Shown: one piece after another, positions 7,741-16,989 of the stretch
How positions within the stretch are numbered: the stretch's first letter is position 1
How the letters are laid out: each line of letters opens with the position of its first letter
From: an uncultured Agathobacter sp.
Lineage (GTDB): Bacteria > Bacillota > Clostridia > Lachnospirales > Lachnospiraceae
Reading direction: 5' to 3'
Length of the DNA stretch: 64,000 nucleotides
Assembly (NCBI GenBank): GCA_910587655.1
Contig: CAJUND010000012.1
Coordinates: forward strand, 1 to 64,000
Translations under genes and position numbers: made by a program
The notes under the pieces: generated by a model
What the model was told of the DNA's origin: nothing
What the model saw: only the letters and a program-made list of their open reading frames with translations
The model's database searches: none

Positions 7741-10700
7741 GCTCTTTGCTCCTTTCTTCGTGTTCTGCCAGCGCAAGCTCTGTTTCCATCCGTTCGTATA
7801 CTTCGTCCTTTGAAACTGCAGAAAGCCGTCTATACTGGTAGGCGCCGCTGTCAATCCCGCATACGCTGCGGTACGGGCAGAAATTACAGCTGCAGTCCGT
7901 CCCTTCCTTATACGGGTTCACACGCACATCCCCGTCAAAAACCGCCTTTCCCTGGCGTTTCATCTGCATCCGCACATAGCGCATCACCAGTTCAAATTCC
8001 TCCGTGGACGCTACATGGGAACGTGCATAAGACATTTCGCCGGTTTTTTTCAGCTCCACCGGAATCACCTCTGATTTCCCTTCCAGATTCTCATCCATGG
8101 CAAGATACACGGATTCATCCGAATTTACCACCCCGTCCGGCCGAAGTGCCATTAAAAGTGCATGCTCTGCATCCGCATCCGTCAGTTCCTGCCCTTCAAT
8201 GACCGGGTCGTCGATATGGTAGTAAAGCACGCCGCCCGGTATCACCTTTGCATTCTTATGCTCCTTTTTTTCCAGCTCCAGCGCGGCGTCCAGATATACC
8301 ATAAGCTGCAGCTGCAGTCCCTGGTAAATCCGCACAAGGTCAAACTTCGTGCTGCCGGATTTATAGTCAATTACTTTAATTGTGATTTCATTTTCATTCT
8401 TATAGCTGTCTATACGGTCGATTCTTCCGCTAAGCTGCATCTGTACATCAGTATCCAGCACCAGCCTGAGCGCCTTTGTTTCATCCAGTCTGGAAAATGA
8501 AATCTCGAATTTATCCGGCGTGAATTTCCCCGCCTGCACCTGCTTTGTCAGTGCCCAGACGGTCTGGGAAAAAATCCGCTTCATCCGCTTCATCTGGAAG
8601 GTTTCCCCTGCCGTTGCATACACCGTGAGATTCGGATATTCCAAAACGGCTTCCTCCATGGCGGCGTCTGCAAAACTGTCCCTTGCCTCATCCGTGACAT
8701 GGAACCAGTCATACTCCGACTGTTCGAGCATTCTGCTGTAATGCTCCAGCGCCGTATGGTAAAGGTTTCCCATATCCACGCTTTCAAATCCCCTGACCTC
8801 GCGTTCCCTGAGCTTTAATCCGTACTGTAAATAGTGTGCACAGGCACATGCCGCAAAACGTTCCAGCCGCGTAATGCCTGCATCCACGTTTTTTCCATAT
8901 AAAGCACGCGCCACAGCGCGGCTGATGGCATCCGTCCTGGGACTTTCATATGCTGCCGACAGCAGCATCTGTACACTCTGGCTTCTGCTTCCCTGCAGAA
9001 ACCATTTTGCCAGGGCAAACCAGGAGGCGTCCTTTGTTCCGTGAATCAGGTAATCAAGCGCTGCATCCTCTGTGTAAAAATCCGGCTGCGCCTTTACCTC
9101 CCGGTGTTCCTGTAATACAAGCCCAGGGAACAGCTTTCGGATGACTCCAATGAGGTAGGACGGACGGATGGCCTTTCCCTCGCCGTCCACTTTTGCATAG
9201 CTGATATACAGCCGCTCGGAAGGCTTCGTCAGGCTGCGGTAGAGATAAAACCGCTGGATAAATGCCTGTTCCCTTGCAGACGGCGCCAGCTCCATGCCCC
9301 TGGCAAGCAGAAATTCCCTTTCATATTCAGAAACAATTCCCCCGGCGTTTGACGCTTTCGGAATAATTCCGTCATTGACGCCGACAAAAAATAAAACCTT
9401 GATATGATTTAACCTTGTACGCTCGATATCTCCTATTGTTACGCTGTCATAGCCGGGCGGAATCACTGCAACGGACGCTGCGGACAGTCCCGCGTCCAGA
9501 ATTTCTGTAAAACTGTCGATATCCAGCGACTCCTTTCCCAGCAGCAGGTTGAATTTTTCCAGTAATTGTATGACGATTTGATAAATCTGTTCATATTCCT
9601 TTGCCTTTGTCTCTTCCCCGTTCTTTAAGTATTCCGCCTCACGCTCCCAGAGCTGCCTTTGTACGTCAAGCGTAACAAAAAGCCCGTACAGGGCGCAGAT
9701 GCCGTCATGAACCGTTGCCTGTTTATCCGCAAACACTGCACTCACCCCTGCAAGCAGTGCGGCAGTCTGCTCTCTCAGATTTTCCAGCCCGGCAAGATGA
9801 TAAAGGCTCTCCTGCTTCGGCATATGAATCCAGTGTCTGTTCCAGGCTTTTTCCCCCTGGATACCCATGGCAAGCAGGTAATTGTCCAGGCGGTCCAGCT
9901 CATCCTCTTCCATGCGGCAAAATCCGCAGCGCAGAAACCGCATCATGGCTTCATAGCTGTAATTGTCTGCCACAATCTCAAGTACCGCGCGAATCATCTC
10001 AATAAACGGATGAAACAGTACTTCCTTTGTCGTGTCCATAAAATACGGAATCCGGTATTTTGAAAAGAGGGGTTCTATGTAATTCCGGTAAGCCTCCACC
10101 GCGCCTGTCACCACCGCAATTTCCCTGTAACGGTATCCGCTTCTGACCAGACGGTTGATTTCCCTTGCCGCAAGCGCCAGCTCCTCTTTCGGGTTTCCTG
10201 CAGAGGAAAGATGAATTTCCTCCGGCTTTTTGTCCATCCGCCTTTGTTTTTTCCGGAACAGGTTCTGCTCTAAAAAGGCAAGCGACGGTGCGCCTGCAAA
10301 GCGTTTTTTCCCGCTGTTCCCCAGCACCACAGGCTCCAGTACCGGAACACGGAGCATTTCTGCCATTCTCATAAGGGAATACACGGTTTTTTTGGACAGG
10401 GCAAACAGCTCCTCATTTCCGCTGCTGTGGTAAAAATCCTCCCCTGCGTCAATGGTCAGCGTGATGTAAATACTGTCCGCCACCAGAAGAAATTCCCTTA
10501 ACAGGGTATTCTGAACCGGTGTAAATCCGGTAAATTCGTCAAACACGATGACACTGTCCCTTAACAGTCCCGATTCCGGCGTAAGGTCTTTTAATACGTT
10601 TAATATTTCCTCCGCGGTAATACAGCGGCCGTCCATATAGTCGCGGAACGCCTGGTACATGGTAACGATGTCAAATAGTTTCGCCTGCAGGACGGACGGA

Positions 10701-11215
10701 AAATCCTCCTTTTTTGCCAGCGCAAGCAGCTGCTCGTTCGTCTGAGAAGGGTATAAAAGCTTCAGCGGCATAATATCCTCCCTTTTTGCCAGCGCAAGCA
10801 GCTGCTCCGGGGAAACGTTGTACTGCATAAGCTCACTGATAAATGATTTTAACTCCCCGATATATCCCATCCGGTTCATATTGGCACGGAGCACGGTCAG
10901 GTTTTTTTCCTGCTCCTGCGCAAGTTTCCGCAACACCAGGTTTTTTCCGGTTTCCTCCAGAATTTCAACATTCTCTTTTCCGAGTTCATCAAACACGCGG
11001 TAGGCAAGACGCTTAAAGCATAAAACGTCGATATTCATAATGACGTTGTTCTTTGCAAGCTCAACGAGCTTTTTTTGCGTCTGCATGGTAAACTGCTCCG
11101 GAACGATTACGAGATAATTTTTCTTCGGATGCTCTGTTGCCTGCTTTACGATTTTCTGGTAAATATATTCGGTCTTTCCGCTCCCGGAATTTCCTAGTAC
11201 AAACTGCAGCGACAT
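7706..11215 (-). CDS. addB: AddB, second subunit of AddAB helicase-nuclease
   Basis: A 1169-residue protein starting MSLQFVLGNSGSGKTEYIY, an N-terminal Walker A. The helicase domain that follows is degenerate, as is usual for AddB. The C-terminal nuclease shows IKVIDYKSGSTKFDL and ends in a Cys cluster (CSCNFCPYRSVC, with an earlier Cys near residue 800) that binds a 4Fe-4S cluster in AddB proteins. GGGAGG lies 4 bases before the ATG. It reads directly into addA with a 35-base overlap and follows an unknown gene by 40 bases. Family length is about 1150-1170 residues. Confidence 0.96.
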   Translation of the reverse strand: MSLQFVLGNSGSGKTEYIYQKIVKQATEHPKKNYLVIVPEQFTMQTQKKLVELAKNNVIMNIDVLCFKRLAYRVFDELGKENVEILEETGKNLVLRKLAQEQEKNLTVLRANMNRMGYIGELKSFISELMQYNVSPEQLLALAKREDIMPLKLLYPSQTNEQLLALAKKEDFPSVLQAKLFDIVTMYQAFRDYMDGRCITAEEILNVLKDLTPESGLLRDSVIVFDEFTGFTPVQNTLLREFLLVADSIYITLTIDAGEDFYHSSGNEELFALSKKTVYSLMRMAEMLRVPVLEPVVLGNSGKKRFAGAPSLAFLEQNLFRKKQRRMDKKPEEIHLSSAGNPKEELALAAREINRLVRSGYRYREIAVVTGAVEAYRNYIEPLFSKYRIPYFMDTTKEVLFHPFIEMIRAVLEIVADNYSYEAMMRFLRCGFCRMEEDELDRLDNYLLAMGIQGEKAWNRHWIHMPKQESLYHLAGLENLREQTAALLAGVSAVFADKQATVHDGICALYGLFVTLDVQRQLWEREAEYLKNGEETKAKEYEQIYQIVIQLLEKFNLLLGKESLDIDSFTEILDAGLSAASVAVIPPGYDSVTIGDIERTRLNHIKVLFFVGVNDGIIPKASNAGGIVSEYEREFLLARGMELAPSAREQAFIQRFYLYRSLTKPSERLYISYAKVDGEGKAIRPSYLIGVIRKLFPGLVLQEHREVKAQPDFYTEDAALDYLIHGTKDASWFALAKWFLQGSRSQSVQMLLSAAYESPRTDAISRAVARALYGKNVDAGITRLERFAACACAHYLQYGLKLREREVRGFESVDMGNLYHTALEHYSRMLEQSEYDWFHVTDEARDSFADAAMEEAVLEYPNLTVYATAGETFQMKRMKRIFSQTVWALTKQVQAGKFTPDKFEISFSRLDETKALRLVLDTDVQMQLSGRIDRIDSYKNENEITIKVIDYKSGSTKFDLVRIYQGLQLQLMVYLDAALELEKKEHKNAKVIPGGVLYYHIDDPVIEGQELTDADAEHALLMALRPDGVVNSDESVYLAMDENLEGKSEVIPVELKKTGEMSYARSHVASTEEFELVMRYVRMQMKRQGKAVFDGDVRVNPYKEGTDCSCNFCPYRSVCGIDSGAYQYRRLSAVSKDEVYERMETELALAEHEERSKEHGMDKGTAEGH

Positions 11216-11255
11216 CTGTCCTCCCTGTCCTGTACCCTGGTAAGCCAGTCTGTTA

Positions 11256-11870
11256 CTAAAAGGGTATCATCTTTGCTTTTGTTTTGATCAGTTCTATTTC
11301 CTGCCTGTATTCCGGCGGAATCGCAAGTAAAATATGGTACATCCGCTCGTTGAGCCAGTGATAACGGATGCCTTTTAACCACTGGATTCCAAACAAGTAA
11401 TCCATCTGTTCCCTGGATAAGTATTCATGCAGCTTTTCATCCACGGATTTCCCGTCCGTAAAGAAGCAGCGGACATATGCGGTTCCCTTATGCATACTTT
11501 CGTCCAGCTTCTTCTGGTATTCCCCGCGGTCCCCTGTCTTTACGGTTTCACACTTCCAGTCCGTCTTTCTGCTCTTTGGCTTTGGCGTGCTGACCTTACG
11601 GAAACTGACATGTCCGTAGGCATCCTGCTCTTTTACAAATACCGGTTTTTCGTCCGCCATCTCCCAGGGTTCATGGATAAAAAGGATGTGCGCCTCTATC
11701 AGACAGTCGGTATACATTTCCTGTACATGCAGGTAAGACATGGGAAAATCCAGTTCATTCATGATTTTTATGGCGGAATAGCCAAGCCGTACATAATGCC
11801 TTACGGCTCCTTTGCATGCTGTTTCATACATGACATTTGACAATGCCTGGTTAAAATATTGATTCTTCAT
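11256..11870 (-). CDS. Unrecognised 204-residue protein
   Basis: I do not recognise a family. The protein is soluble, without a signal peptide or membrane segment. It is rich in Tyr, Lys and Glu and has three Cys. The middle (TPKPKSRKTDWKCETVK) is basic and the C-terminus (LFGIQWLKGIRYHWLNERM) is aromatic-rich. It begins 5 bases after the stop of the YgjP-like peptidase without a clear ribosome binding site, suggesting coupled translation, and ends 40 bases before addB. No function is proposed. Confidence 0.72.
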   Translation of the reverse strand: MKNQYFNQALSNVMYETACKGAVRHYVRLGYSAIKIMNELDFPMSYLHVQEMYTDCLIEAHILFIHEPWEMADEKPVFVKEQDAYGHVSFRKVSTPKPKSRKTDWKCETVKTGDRGEYQKKLDESMHKGTAYVRCFFTDGKSVDEKLHEYLSREQMDYLFGIQWLKGIRYHWLNERMYHILLAIPPEYRQEIELIKTKAKMIPF

Positions 11871-11875
11871 AGTTT

Positions 11876-12466
11876 TTATGATATTCTGATTTCTTTTATC
11901 CGCTTCCTGTGTTCCTTGTAATCTGCATCGTATTTAGCAACCACCTCCCAGAACTCCCTGGAATGGTTCATATGTATTCTGTGCGCCAGCTCATGCACCA
12001 CCACATAATCCATAAGCTCCTGCGGCAGATAATACAGACGGTAATTAAAATTCAGGTTTCCTTTACTGCTGCAGCTTCCCCAGCGGCTTTTCTGGTCACG
12101 GACGGTTACCCGCGCAAAGTTTACGCCCATCTGCGGGGCGTACAGTTTCAGTCGCTCCATGATGCGGCGCCTGATTTTATTTTTCTCCATCGGGGTGAGG
12201 CTGTCATAATCCGGAATCCGGTACTCCTCTGCCATCTCCTTTTGTCTTTCGCGCCTTAGGTCCATTTCCCGCCTTGTGCGTCTGATCCACTCTGCATTTT
12301 TTTGTACAAACAGCTCTGCTTCCCGTTTTGTCATCTGCTGTGGCGCCCGCACGATAACGTCGCTGTTTCCGGTAACCTGCAGCGAAAGGGTTTTGCGTCT
12401 GCTGCGGATGACCGGGATGGAGATTATTTCGTTTTCTGTTTTTATCGTAATTTCCCAGTGGTTCAT
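11876..12466 (-). CDS. YgjP-like metallopeptidase domain protein (M48/SprT-like)
   Basis: A 196-residue protein ending in a zinc-peptidase block, VVVHELAHRIHMNHSREFW. This gives HExxH with the third ligand His a few residues later, as in YgjP/DUF45 proteins. Upstream are RDQKSRWGSCSSKGNLNFN and the typical NYRLYYLPQELMDY, both hallmarks of this family. It probably acts as a cytoplasmic protease or protein-repair enzyme; the substrate is unknown. AAAGGA lies 5 bases before the ATG. It sits between hydF (21 bases) and the 204-residue gene (5 bases). Confidence 0.9.
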   Translation of the reverse strand: MNHWEITIKTENEIISIPVIRSRRKTLSLQVTGNSDVIVRAPQQMTKREAELFVQKNAEWIRRTRREMDLRRERQKEMAEEYRIPDYDSLTPMEKNKIRRRIMERLKLYAPQMGVNFARVTVRDQKSRWGSCSSKGNLNFNYRLYYLPQELMDYVVVHELAHRIHMNHSREFWEVVAKYDADYKEHRKRIKEIRIS

Positions 12467-12487
12467 GGTGTTCCTTTATCATTTTCT

Positions 12488-13705
12488 TTATTCCGGCAGG
12501 GTTACATACGGCAGAATCCCCGTCAGATGCGCTATCACCACCCCGTAATTGGTCATGGGAACCTGCTGCTTTCTGGCACGCCCGATTCTGGACATCACAT
12601 ATTTGCGGTTAAACATACAGCCGCCGCACTGGATAATAAGGTCATAGCCGGACAGGTCCTCCGGAAAATCCGTGCCGTTTACGTGCTCCACCATAAGCGT
12701 CTCTCCAAAACGCTTCTTTAACATCCGCGGAATCTTTACCCGCCCGATGTCCTCGGAAAGCGGCGCATGGGTGCAGCATTCGGCAATCAGCACCCTTGAA
12801 TCCCCGGACAGCATATCAATCTTTTCTGCCCCCTGTACATAATAAGGCAGGTCTCCTTTGTATGCCGCAAACAGAACAGAAAATGACGTCAGCATACTTT
12901 CCTTTGGTTTATTTTCATAAACGTTTCCAAAAATCTGCGAATCCGTGATAATCAGCTTCGGCGGACGGTTTAAGGTCCGTAAGGCAGCCGGCAGCTGCTC
13001 TCCTGTTACGCTCATCACCAGGCAGTGTCTGTCTAAAAGCTCTCTTATGGTCTGCACCTGCGGCAGGATCAGCCGCCCTTTCGGAGCCTGGATATCCTGC
13101 GGCATCACCAGCAGTACCAGATCCTCCTTTCCCACAAGCCCTGCGGTAATCAGACGCTCGCCATAATTTTCGGGCATTTTGCGGATTAAGGCTTCTTTTG
13201 CTTCTTCCATTCCCTCTCTGGTAACTGTGCTTACTAAAACAGCATCTTCACCGGTTTCTTTTTTTATTTCCTCCTTTAAAGCAAGGGCGGCTGTCTGATT
13301 CTCATCCAGTTTACTGATGACAAACAGTACCGGGGTATTCTGCTTTCTGAAATAAGCATACCAGTCCAGTTCCGGCCTGTACACTTTTTTTATGTCCTGA
13401 CCTTTATTTTCCGGTGCAAAAACCAGTACTGCAAGGTCTGTTTTTTCTGCCGCCTGTTTTGTCTTTTCCAGCCGCTTTTCTCCCAGCTCTGTCACATCAT
13501 CAAAGCCTGCCGTATCAATAACGGTGCAGGCGCCAAGCGGATGAATTTCCATAGCCTTGTACACCGGGTCCGTGGTGGTTCCGGCTATATCCGCCACTAT
13601 GGATACCTGCTGGTTTGTCAGCGCATTAATAAATGATGATTTTCCGCTGTTTGTCCTGCCGAAAATACCGATATGAAGACGGTTTGCATTTGGTGTCTGG
13701 TACAT
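12488..13705 (-). CDS. hydF: HydF, [FeFe]-hydrogenase H-cluster maturation GTPase
   Basis: A 405-residue GTPase and iron-sulfur scaffold on which the di-iron subcluster is assembled before transfer to the hydrogenase. Walker A is GIFGRTNSGKSSFINAL, followed by switch residues AGTTTDPV, the G3 box DTAGFDD and the G4-like SKLDE. The C-terminal cluster ligands are visible as ECCTHAPL and IIQCGGCMFNRK (CxH and CxxC). The ribosome binding site overlaps the hydG stop (TTTTAGGAGG), 16 bases upstream. It is the third maturase of the hydE-hydG-hydF set. No hydrogenase structural gene is in the window. Confidence 0.96.
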   Translation of the reverse strand: MYQTPNANRLHIGIFGRTNSGKSSFINALTNQQVSIVADIAGTTTDPVYKAMEIHPLGACTVIDTAGFDDVTELGEKRLEKTKQAAEKTDLAVLVFAPENKGQDIKKVYRPELDWYAYFRKQNTPVLFVISKLDENQTAALALKEEIKKETGEDAVLVSTVTREGMEEAKEALIRKMPENYGERLITAGLVGKEDLVLLVMPQDIQAPKGRLILPQVQTIRELLDRHCLVMSVTGEQLPAALRTLNRPPKLIITDSQIFGNVYENKPKESMLTSFSVLFAAYKGDLPYYVQGAEKIDMLSGDSRVLIAECCTHAPLSEDIGRVKIPRMLKKRFGETLMVEHVNGTDFPEDLSGYDLIIQCGGCMFNRKYVMSRIGRARKQQVPMTNYGVVIAHLTGILPYVTLPE

Positions 13706-13721
13706 TTTTCAATCTTACCTC

Positions 13722-15149
13722 CTAAAACCGGAAATCACGTTTTCCCTCTGCAATATCATGGATATGCTCATATGCCGTCTGCTTTACCTTCGGATTCGGA
13801 ATCCGTTCAAGCTCACGCTCAATCAGCTTTAGACCGAGTTTTCTCGTCTCCTCGCTGGCATAATCCTCCAGATATTCTTTTAATGTCATCAGTGCATTCG
13901 GATGACAGCAGTTTAAAATCTGCATATTCTTGCATAATGTCATAAAACGGTCGCCGGTACGCCCCTCCCTGTAACAGGCGGTGCAGAAAGACGGGATATA
14001 TCCCAGCTTTATCAGCCATCCCACCACCTCATCAAGCGTCCGCTGGTCGCTGACATCAAACTGTTCGGAAGTGATATCATTTTCACGCTCTTCTTCCGGG
14101 GCTGCATAGCCTCCCACGCTGGTTTTTGACGCCCCGCTGATCTGGGAAACACCCAGCGGAAGTACTTTTTCGCGTACTGCCTGGCTTTCGCGGGTGGAGA
14201 TAATCATGCCCGTATACGGTACGGAGATACGGATTAATGCACAGAGCTTTGCAAATATTTCATCACTGATTCCATTGTCAAAAACTGACGGGTCAATATC
14301 ATCCGCACGTTTGATCCTTGGTACACTGATGGTGTGCGGTCCAACCCCGAATACGGCTTCCAGGTGTTCGGCATGCATTAACAGTCCCGCAAACTCATAA
14401 CGGTACATTTCCAGACCAAATAATACGCCAAGTCCCACATCATCAATCCCGCCTTCCATGGCGCGGTCCATTGCCTCGGTGTGGTAGGCATAATCATGCT
14501 TCGGTCCGGTCGGATGCAGCTTCTCATAGCTTTCCCTGTGGTAGGTTTCCTGGAAAAGAATATAGGTACCAATTCCGGCATCCTTTAATTTCCGGTAATT
14601 TTCCACGGTTGTTGCAGCTATGTTGACATTGACACGGCGGATGGCACCGTTTTTATGTTTAATGCTGTAAATGGTTTTGATGCTCTCTAAAATGTATTCA
14701 ATCGGGTTATTTGCCGGATCCTCCCCGGCTTCAATTGCCAGACGCTTATGCCCCATATCCTGCAGCGCCGTCACCTCTTTTACGATTTCCTCCTGCGTCA
14801 GCTTTTTTCGGGCAATATGCTTGTTTTTCATGTGGTACGGACAGTACACACAGCCGTTGACACAGTAATTGGACAGATACAGCGGGGCAAACATCACAAT
14901 CCGGTTGCCGTAATAGTCCTTCTTTATCTGTTCTGCCAGTCTGTAAATTTCCTGTATTTTTTCTTCATGTTCGCAGGCAAGAAGTACGGACGCCTCCCGG
15001 TGTGTTAAGCCCTTTCTCTCCTTTGCCTTTTCAATCAGCGCGTCCACCAGCTCCATGTTGTCCTTATTTTTATCTGCATAAGCAAGCGTTGCCTGAATTT
15101 CCTCATCAGAAATAAACTCCTCCGCCTTTTTTGATGTTACATTGTACAT
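13722..15149 (-). CDS. hydG: HydG, radical-SAM tyrosine lyase for the H-cluster
   Basis: A 475-residue radical-SAM enzyme that cleaves tyrosine to give the CO and cyanide ligands of the hydrogenase H-cluster. The start is ATG 15149 (MYNVTSKKAEEF), with AGGAGG 7 bases upstream; the longer open frame is not supported. The radical-SAM cluster motif is NYCVNGCVYCPYH (CxxxCxxC). The C-terminal second-cluster motif, CTACYREGRTGDRFM, separates HydG from its relative ThiH. It lies 55 bases after hydE and 16 bases before hydF. Confidence 0.97.
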   Translation of the reverse strand: MYNVTSKKAEEFISDEEIQATLAYADKNKDNMELVDALIEKAKERKGLTHREASVLLACEHEEKIQEIYRLAEQIKKDYYGNRIVMFAPLYLSNYCVNGCVYCPYHMKNKHIARKKLTQEEIVKEVTALQDMGHKRLAIEAGEDPANNPIEYILESIKTIYSIKHKNGAIRRVNVNIAATTVENYRKLKDAGIGTYILFQETYHRESYEKLHPTGPKHDYAYHTEAMDRAMEGGIDDVGLGVLFGLEMYRYEFAGLLMHAEHLEAVFGVGPHTISVPRIKRADDIDPSVFDNGISDEIFAKLCALIRISVPYTGMIISTRESQAVREKVLPLGVSQISGASKTSVGGYAAPEEERENDITSEQFDVSDQRTLDEVVGWLIKLGYIPSFCTACYREGRTGDRFMTLCKNMQILNCCHPNALMTLKEYLEDYASEETRKLGLKLIERELERIPNPKVKQTAYEHIHDIAEGKRDFRF

Positions 15150-15204
15150 AATCTTTCCTCCTGTCCCCAAACATTTGTTCATTCAAATTTTACCGATACA
15201 GCTT

Positions 15205-16281
15205 CTATAAATAGTCTCCTCTTGCAGTTACGATATGGTATCCGACCGCCTCCATGCGTTTTTCCATACACTGTCTGCATTCTGCTGCTTCATCCCCGGT
15301 ACAGATTTTATTGTCATAAAGTGCATATTTTTTCCGGACCGTAACCGGTGAAAGGTTCGGCATTACAACATTTGCCCCTGCCAGTATGCCAAGTTCCCGC
15401 CCTTCGGGGTGAATCGTTCCAAGCGCCGTGGTGGAAGGCAGAAGTACATGCGGATGAATCAGCCGGATGATGGACAGCAGCTTAAGGGTCATCTGAAGGC
15501 TTCCGGCAGGCTCTTTTCCATACGGTGTATCTTTCTGCGGGATGAACGGGCCGATGCCCACCATATGCGGCAGAAACTGCCTGATAAACTGCAAGTCCTT
15601 ATAAATACTCTCTGTGGTCTGTCCCGGTGAACCAACCATAAATCCGCATCCGGTCTGATATCCGATTTCCTTTAAATCATACAGGCAGCGGATACGGTTT
15701 TGCAGGGACAGCTCCGGCGGATGCAGGCTGCTGTAATGCTTTTCATCCGCCGTTTCATGACGAAGCAGGTAACGGTCCGCGCCAGCGTCAAAATATGCCT
15801 GGTAACTTTGCCTGCTTTTTTCCCCGATGGAAAGTGTCAGGGCACAGTCCGGATATTTCTCCTTGATTCGTTTCAGCAGATGACAGATTTTTTCATCCGT
15901 AAAATACGGATCCTCCCCGCCCTGCAGCACAAAAGTACGAAATCCCAGCCCGTACCCGTTTTCACAGCAGGATAAAATTTCTTCCTCTGTCAGGCGGTAG
16001 CGTTCCGCCCTGCCGTTGCTCCGGCGGATTCCACAGTATTTACAGTCATTTTTACAGTAATTGGTAAATTCAACCAGTCCGCGGATAAAGACCTGCGATC
16101 CGTAAACTTCATCCGCCGCTTTACGGGCGCTGTCCCTTAAATACGTGACTGTCCCTTTGTCCTCTGTTGCAAGCAGAAACTCCAGCGTTTCCAGGTCAAT
16201 CTCCCGTTTCTGCCTGATTTCATCAATCCGTTTCTCTGCTTCAGTCACAGATACTCCCTCCGTCCCCAGACCCAAAATCAT
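15205..16281 (-). CDS. hydE: HydE, radical-SAM H-cluster maturase
   Basis: A protein of up to 358 residues that resembles biotin synthase and takes part in building the dithiomethylamine bridge of the H-cluster. The radical-SAM motif is NYCKNDCKYCGIRR (CxxxCxxC). LLRHETADEKHYSSLHP and TTALGTIHPEGRE are also typical. The ATG at 16281 overlaps the previous stop as ATGA. A GTG at 16248 with GGAGGGAG just upstream is a good alternative start and would shorten the protein by 11 residues. It heads the hydE-hydG-hydF series. Confidence 0.95.
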   Translation of the reverse strand: MILGLGTEGVSVTEAEKRIDEIRQKREIDLETLEFLLATEDKGTVTYLRDSARKAADEVYGSQVFIRGLVEFTNYCKNDCKYCGIRRSNGRAERYRLTEEEILSCCENGYGLGFRTFVLQGGEDPYFTDEKICHLLKRIKEKYPDCALTLSIGEKSRQSYQAYFDAGADRYLLRHETADEKHYSSLHPPELSLQNRIRCLYDLKEIGYQTGCGFMVGSPGQTTESIYKDLQFIRQFLPHMVGIGPFIPQKDTPYGKEPAGSLQMTLKLLSIIRLIHPHVLLPSTTALGTIHPEGRELGILAGANVVMPNLSPVTVRKKYALYDNKICTGDEAAECRQCMEKRMEAVGYHIVTARGDYL

Positions 16282-16550
16282 TCTGCCTGCGGCAGATGCG
16301 CGCCTGTCACATTTGAATACACCGTTTTTGCGCTGACACCATCCAGCCGTCCGATTTTCCCGGACAGCGCGTTAATTTTATCCTGTGCGGCATCCACGGC
16401 AACACTGATGATATTTACACCTTTCTTTCTGTATGGGATTCCCATTCTGCCGACAATACATTCGCGGTATTCATGAAGAAGATTGTTTAACTGCCCGGCT
16501 GCTTCTTCTTTTTCCACAATAATTCCGATTAATGCAATTCTTGTTTCCAT
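16278..16550 (-). CDS. TM1266-type ACT-like protein of the iron-only hydrogenase system
   Basis: A 90-residue protein (METRIALIGIIVEKEEAAGQ..., with GRMGIPYRKKGVNIISVAVD) matching the small ferredoxin-fold proteins annotated as putative iron-only hydrogenase system regulators (TM1266 family). The molecular role is not established. Its stop overlaps the hydE start as ATGA, so it is co-translated with the maturases, which supports the assignment. It is the first gene of the hyd-addAB run; the stretch upstream is non-coding and hairpin-rich. Confidence 0.9.
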   Translation of the reverse strand: METRIALIGIIVEKEEAAGQLNNLLHEYRECIVGRMGIPYRKKGVNIISVAVDAAQDKINALSGKIGRLDGVSAKTVYSNVTGAHLPQAE

Positions 16551-16555
16551 TATCC

Positions 16556-16692
16556 GTCTTTCCCTTCCCAGAACAAAGTGGGCAAGCCCACTTCAGCTCC
16601 CCATACCCCTCATTCATGAGGGGCTTGAACACTTTGCCGCGCCGAGCGTGGTCAGCTTTTGCTGACATATTCCATTCACGCGAGTGCGCATA
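16556..16692. repeat. Hairpin-rich intergenic element upstream of the hydrogenase maturation genes
   Basis: This stretch between 16550 and 16990 has no gene. It holds three close inverted repeats: AAGTGGGC/GCCCACTT at 16578-16595, CCCCTCAT/ATGAGGGG around 16605-16622, and GTCAGC/GCTGAC around 16650-16665. An outer pairing CAAGCCC/GGGCTTG encloses the first two. It could be a short interspersed repeat or a structured 5' leader of the hyd operon. Confidence 0.6.
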
Positions 16693-16695
16693 AAG

Positions 16696-16765
16696 TTTTT
16701 ATATCATAGGAAAGTCATACCCTTTATCACTTCACAGCAGAAAGGTCTTTCCTATGATATAAAAA
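16696..16765. repeat. 19-bp perfect inverted repeat forming a long hairpin
   Basis: The left arm (16696-16714, TTTTTATATCATAGGAAAG) pairs exactly with 16747-16765. Inside, ACCCTTT and AAAGGT extend the stem beyond a small bulge. The total is 70 bases with a 15-base apical loop. No transposase or target duplication is visible. It could be a small mobile palindrome or a strong transcript-end structure. Confidence 0.75.
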
Positions 16766-16789
16766 ATGCTGCACCTGGCAGGTACAGCA
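16761..16789 (-). terminator. Terminator for the purine gene pair
   Basis: On the minus strand, TGCTGTACCT and AGGTGCAGCA (one mismatch, 3-nt loop) are followed by six U. It lies about 200 bases beyond the AICAR transformylase stop; I see nothing coding in between (16790-16989). Confidence 0.75.
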
Positions 16790-16989
16790 AAAAACCCTTA
16801 TTTCCAGCCGCTTCTGTGAATACTGCATCAAAGCATGCCTTTATAAGGCTGGTTTGTTTTTTATGCCATACCTTCCAACTTATCTGAACTGATTTGGTGT
16901 CAGGGTCTGTCTTTTTTATTCAGAATATGTTCTCCATCCGGAAAGGTTTGCCGGCATACTGCCGGAAAAGCTCGCCGTAAGGAATATTA

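Noticed and set aside
7741..7854. Longer AddA with a start at 7854
   Set aside because: The extra 38 residues overlap the addB coding end and do not resemble AddA; ATG 7740 has a ribosome binding site and gives the family N-terminus.
16696..16765. Insertion sequence ends (19-bp inverted repeat)
   Set aside because: Only 32 bases lie between the arms, there is no transposase, and no target-site duplication is visible; kept as a hairpin only.
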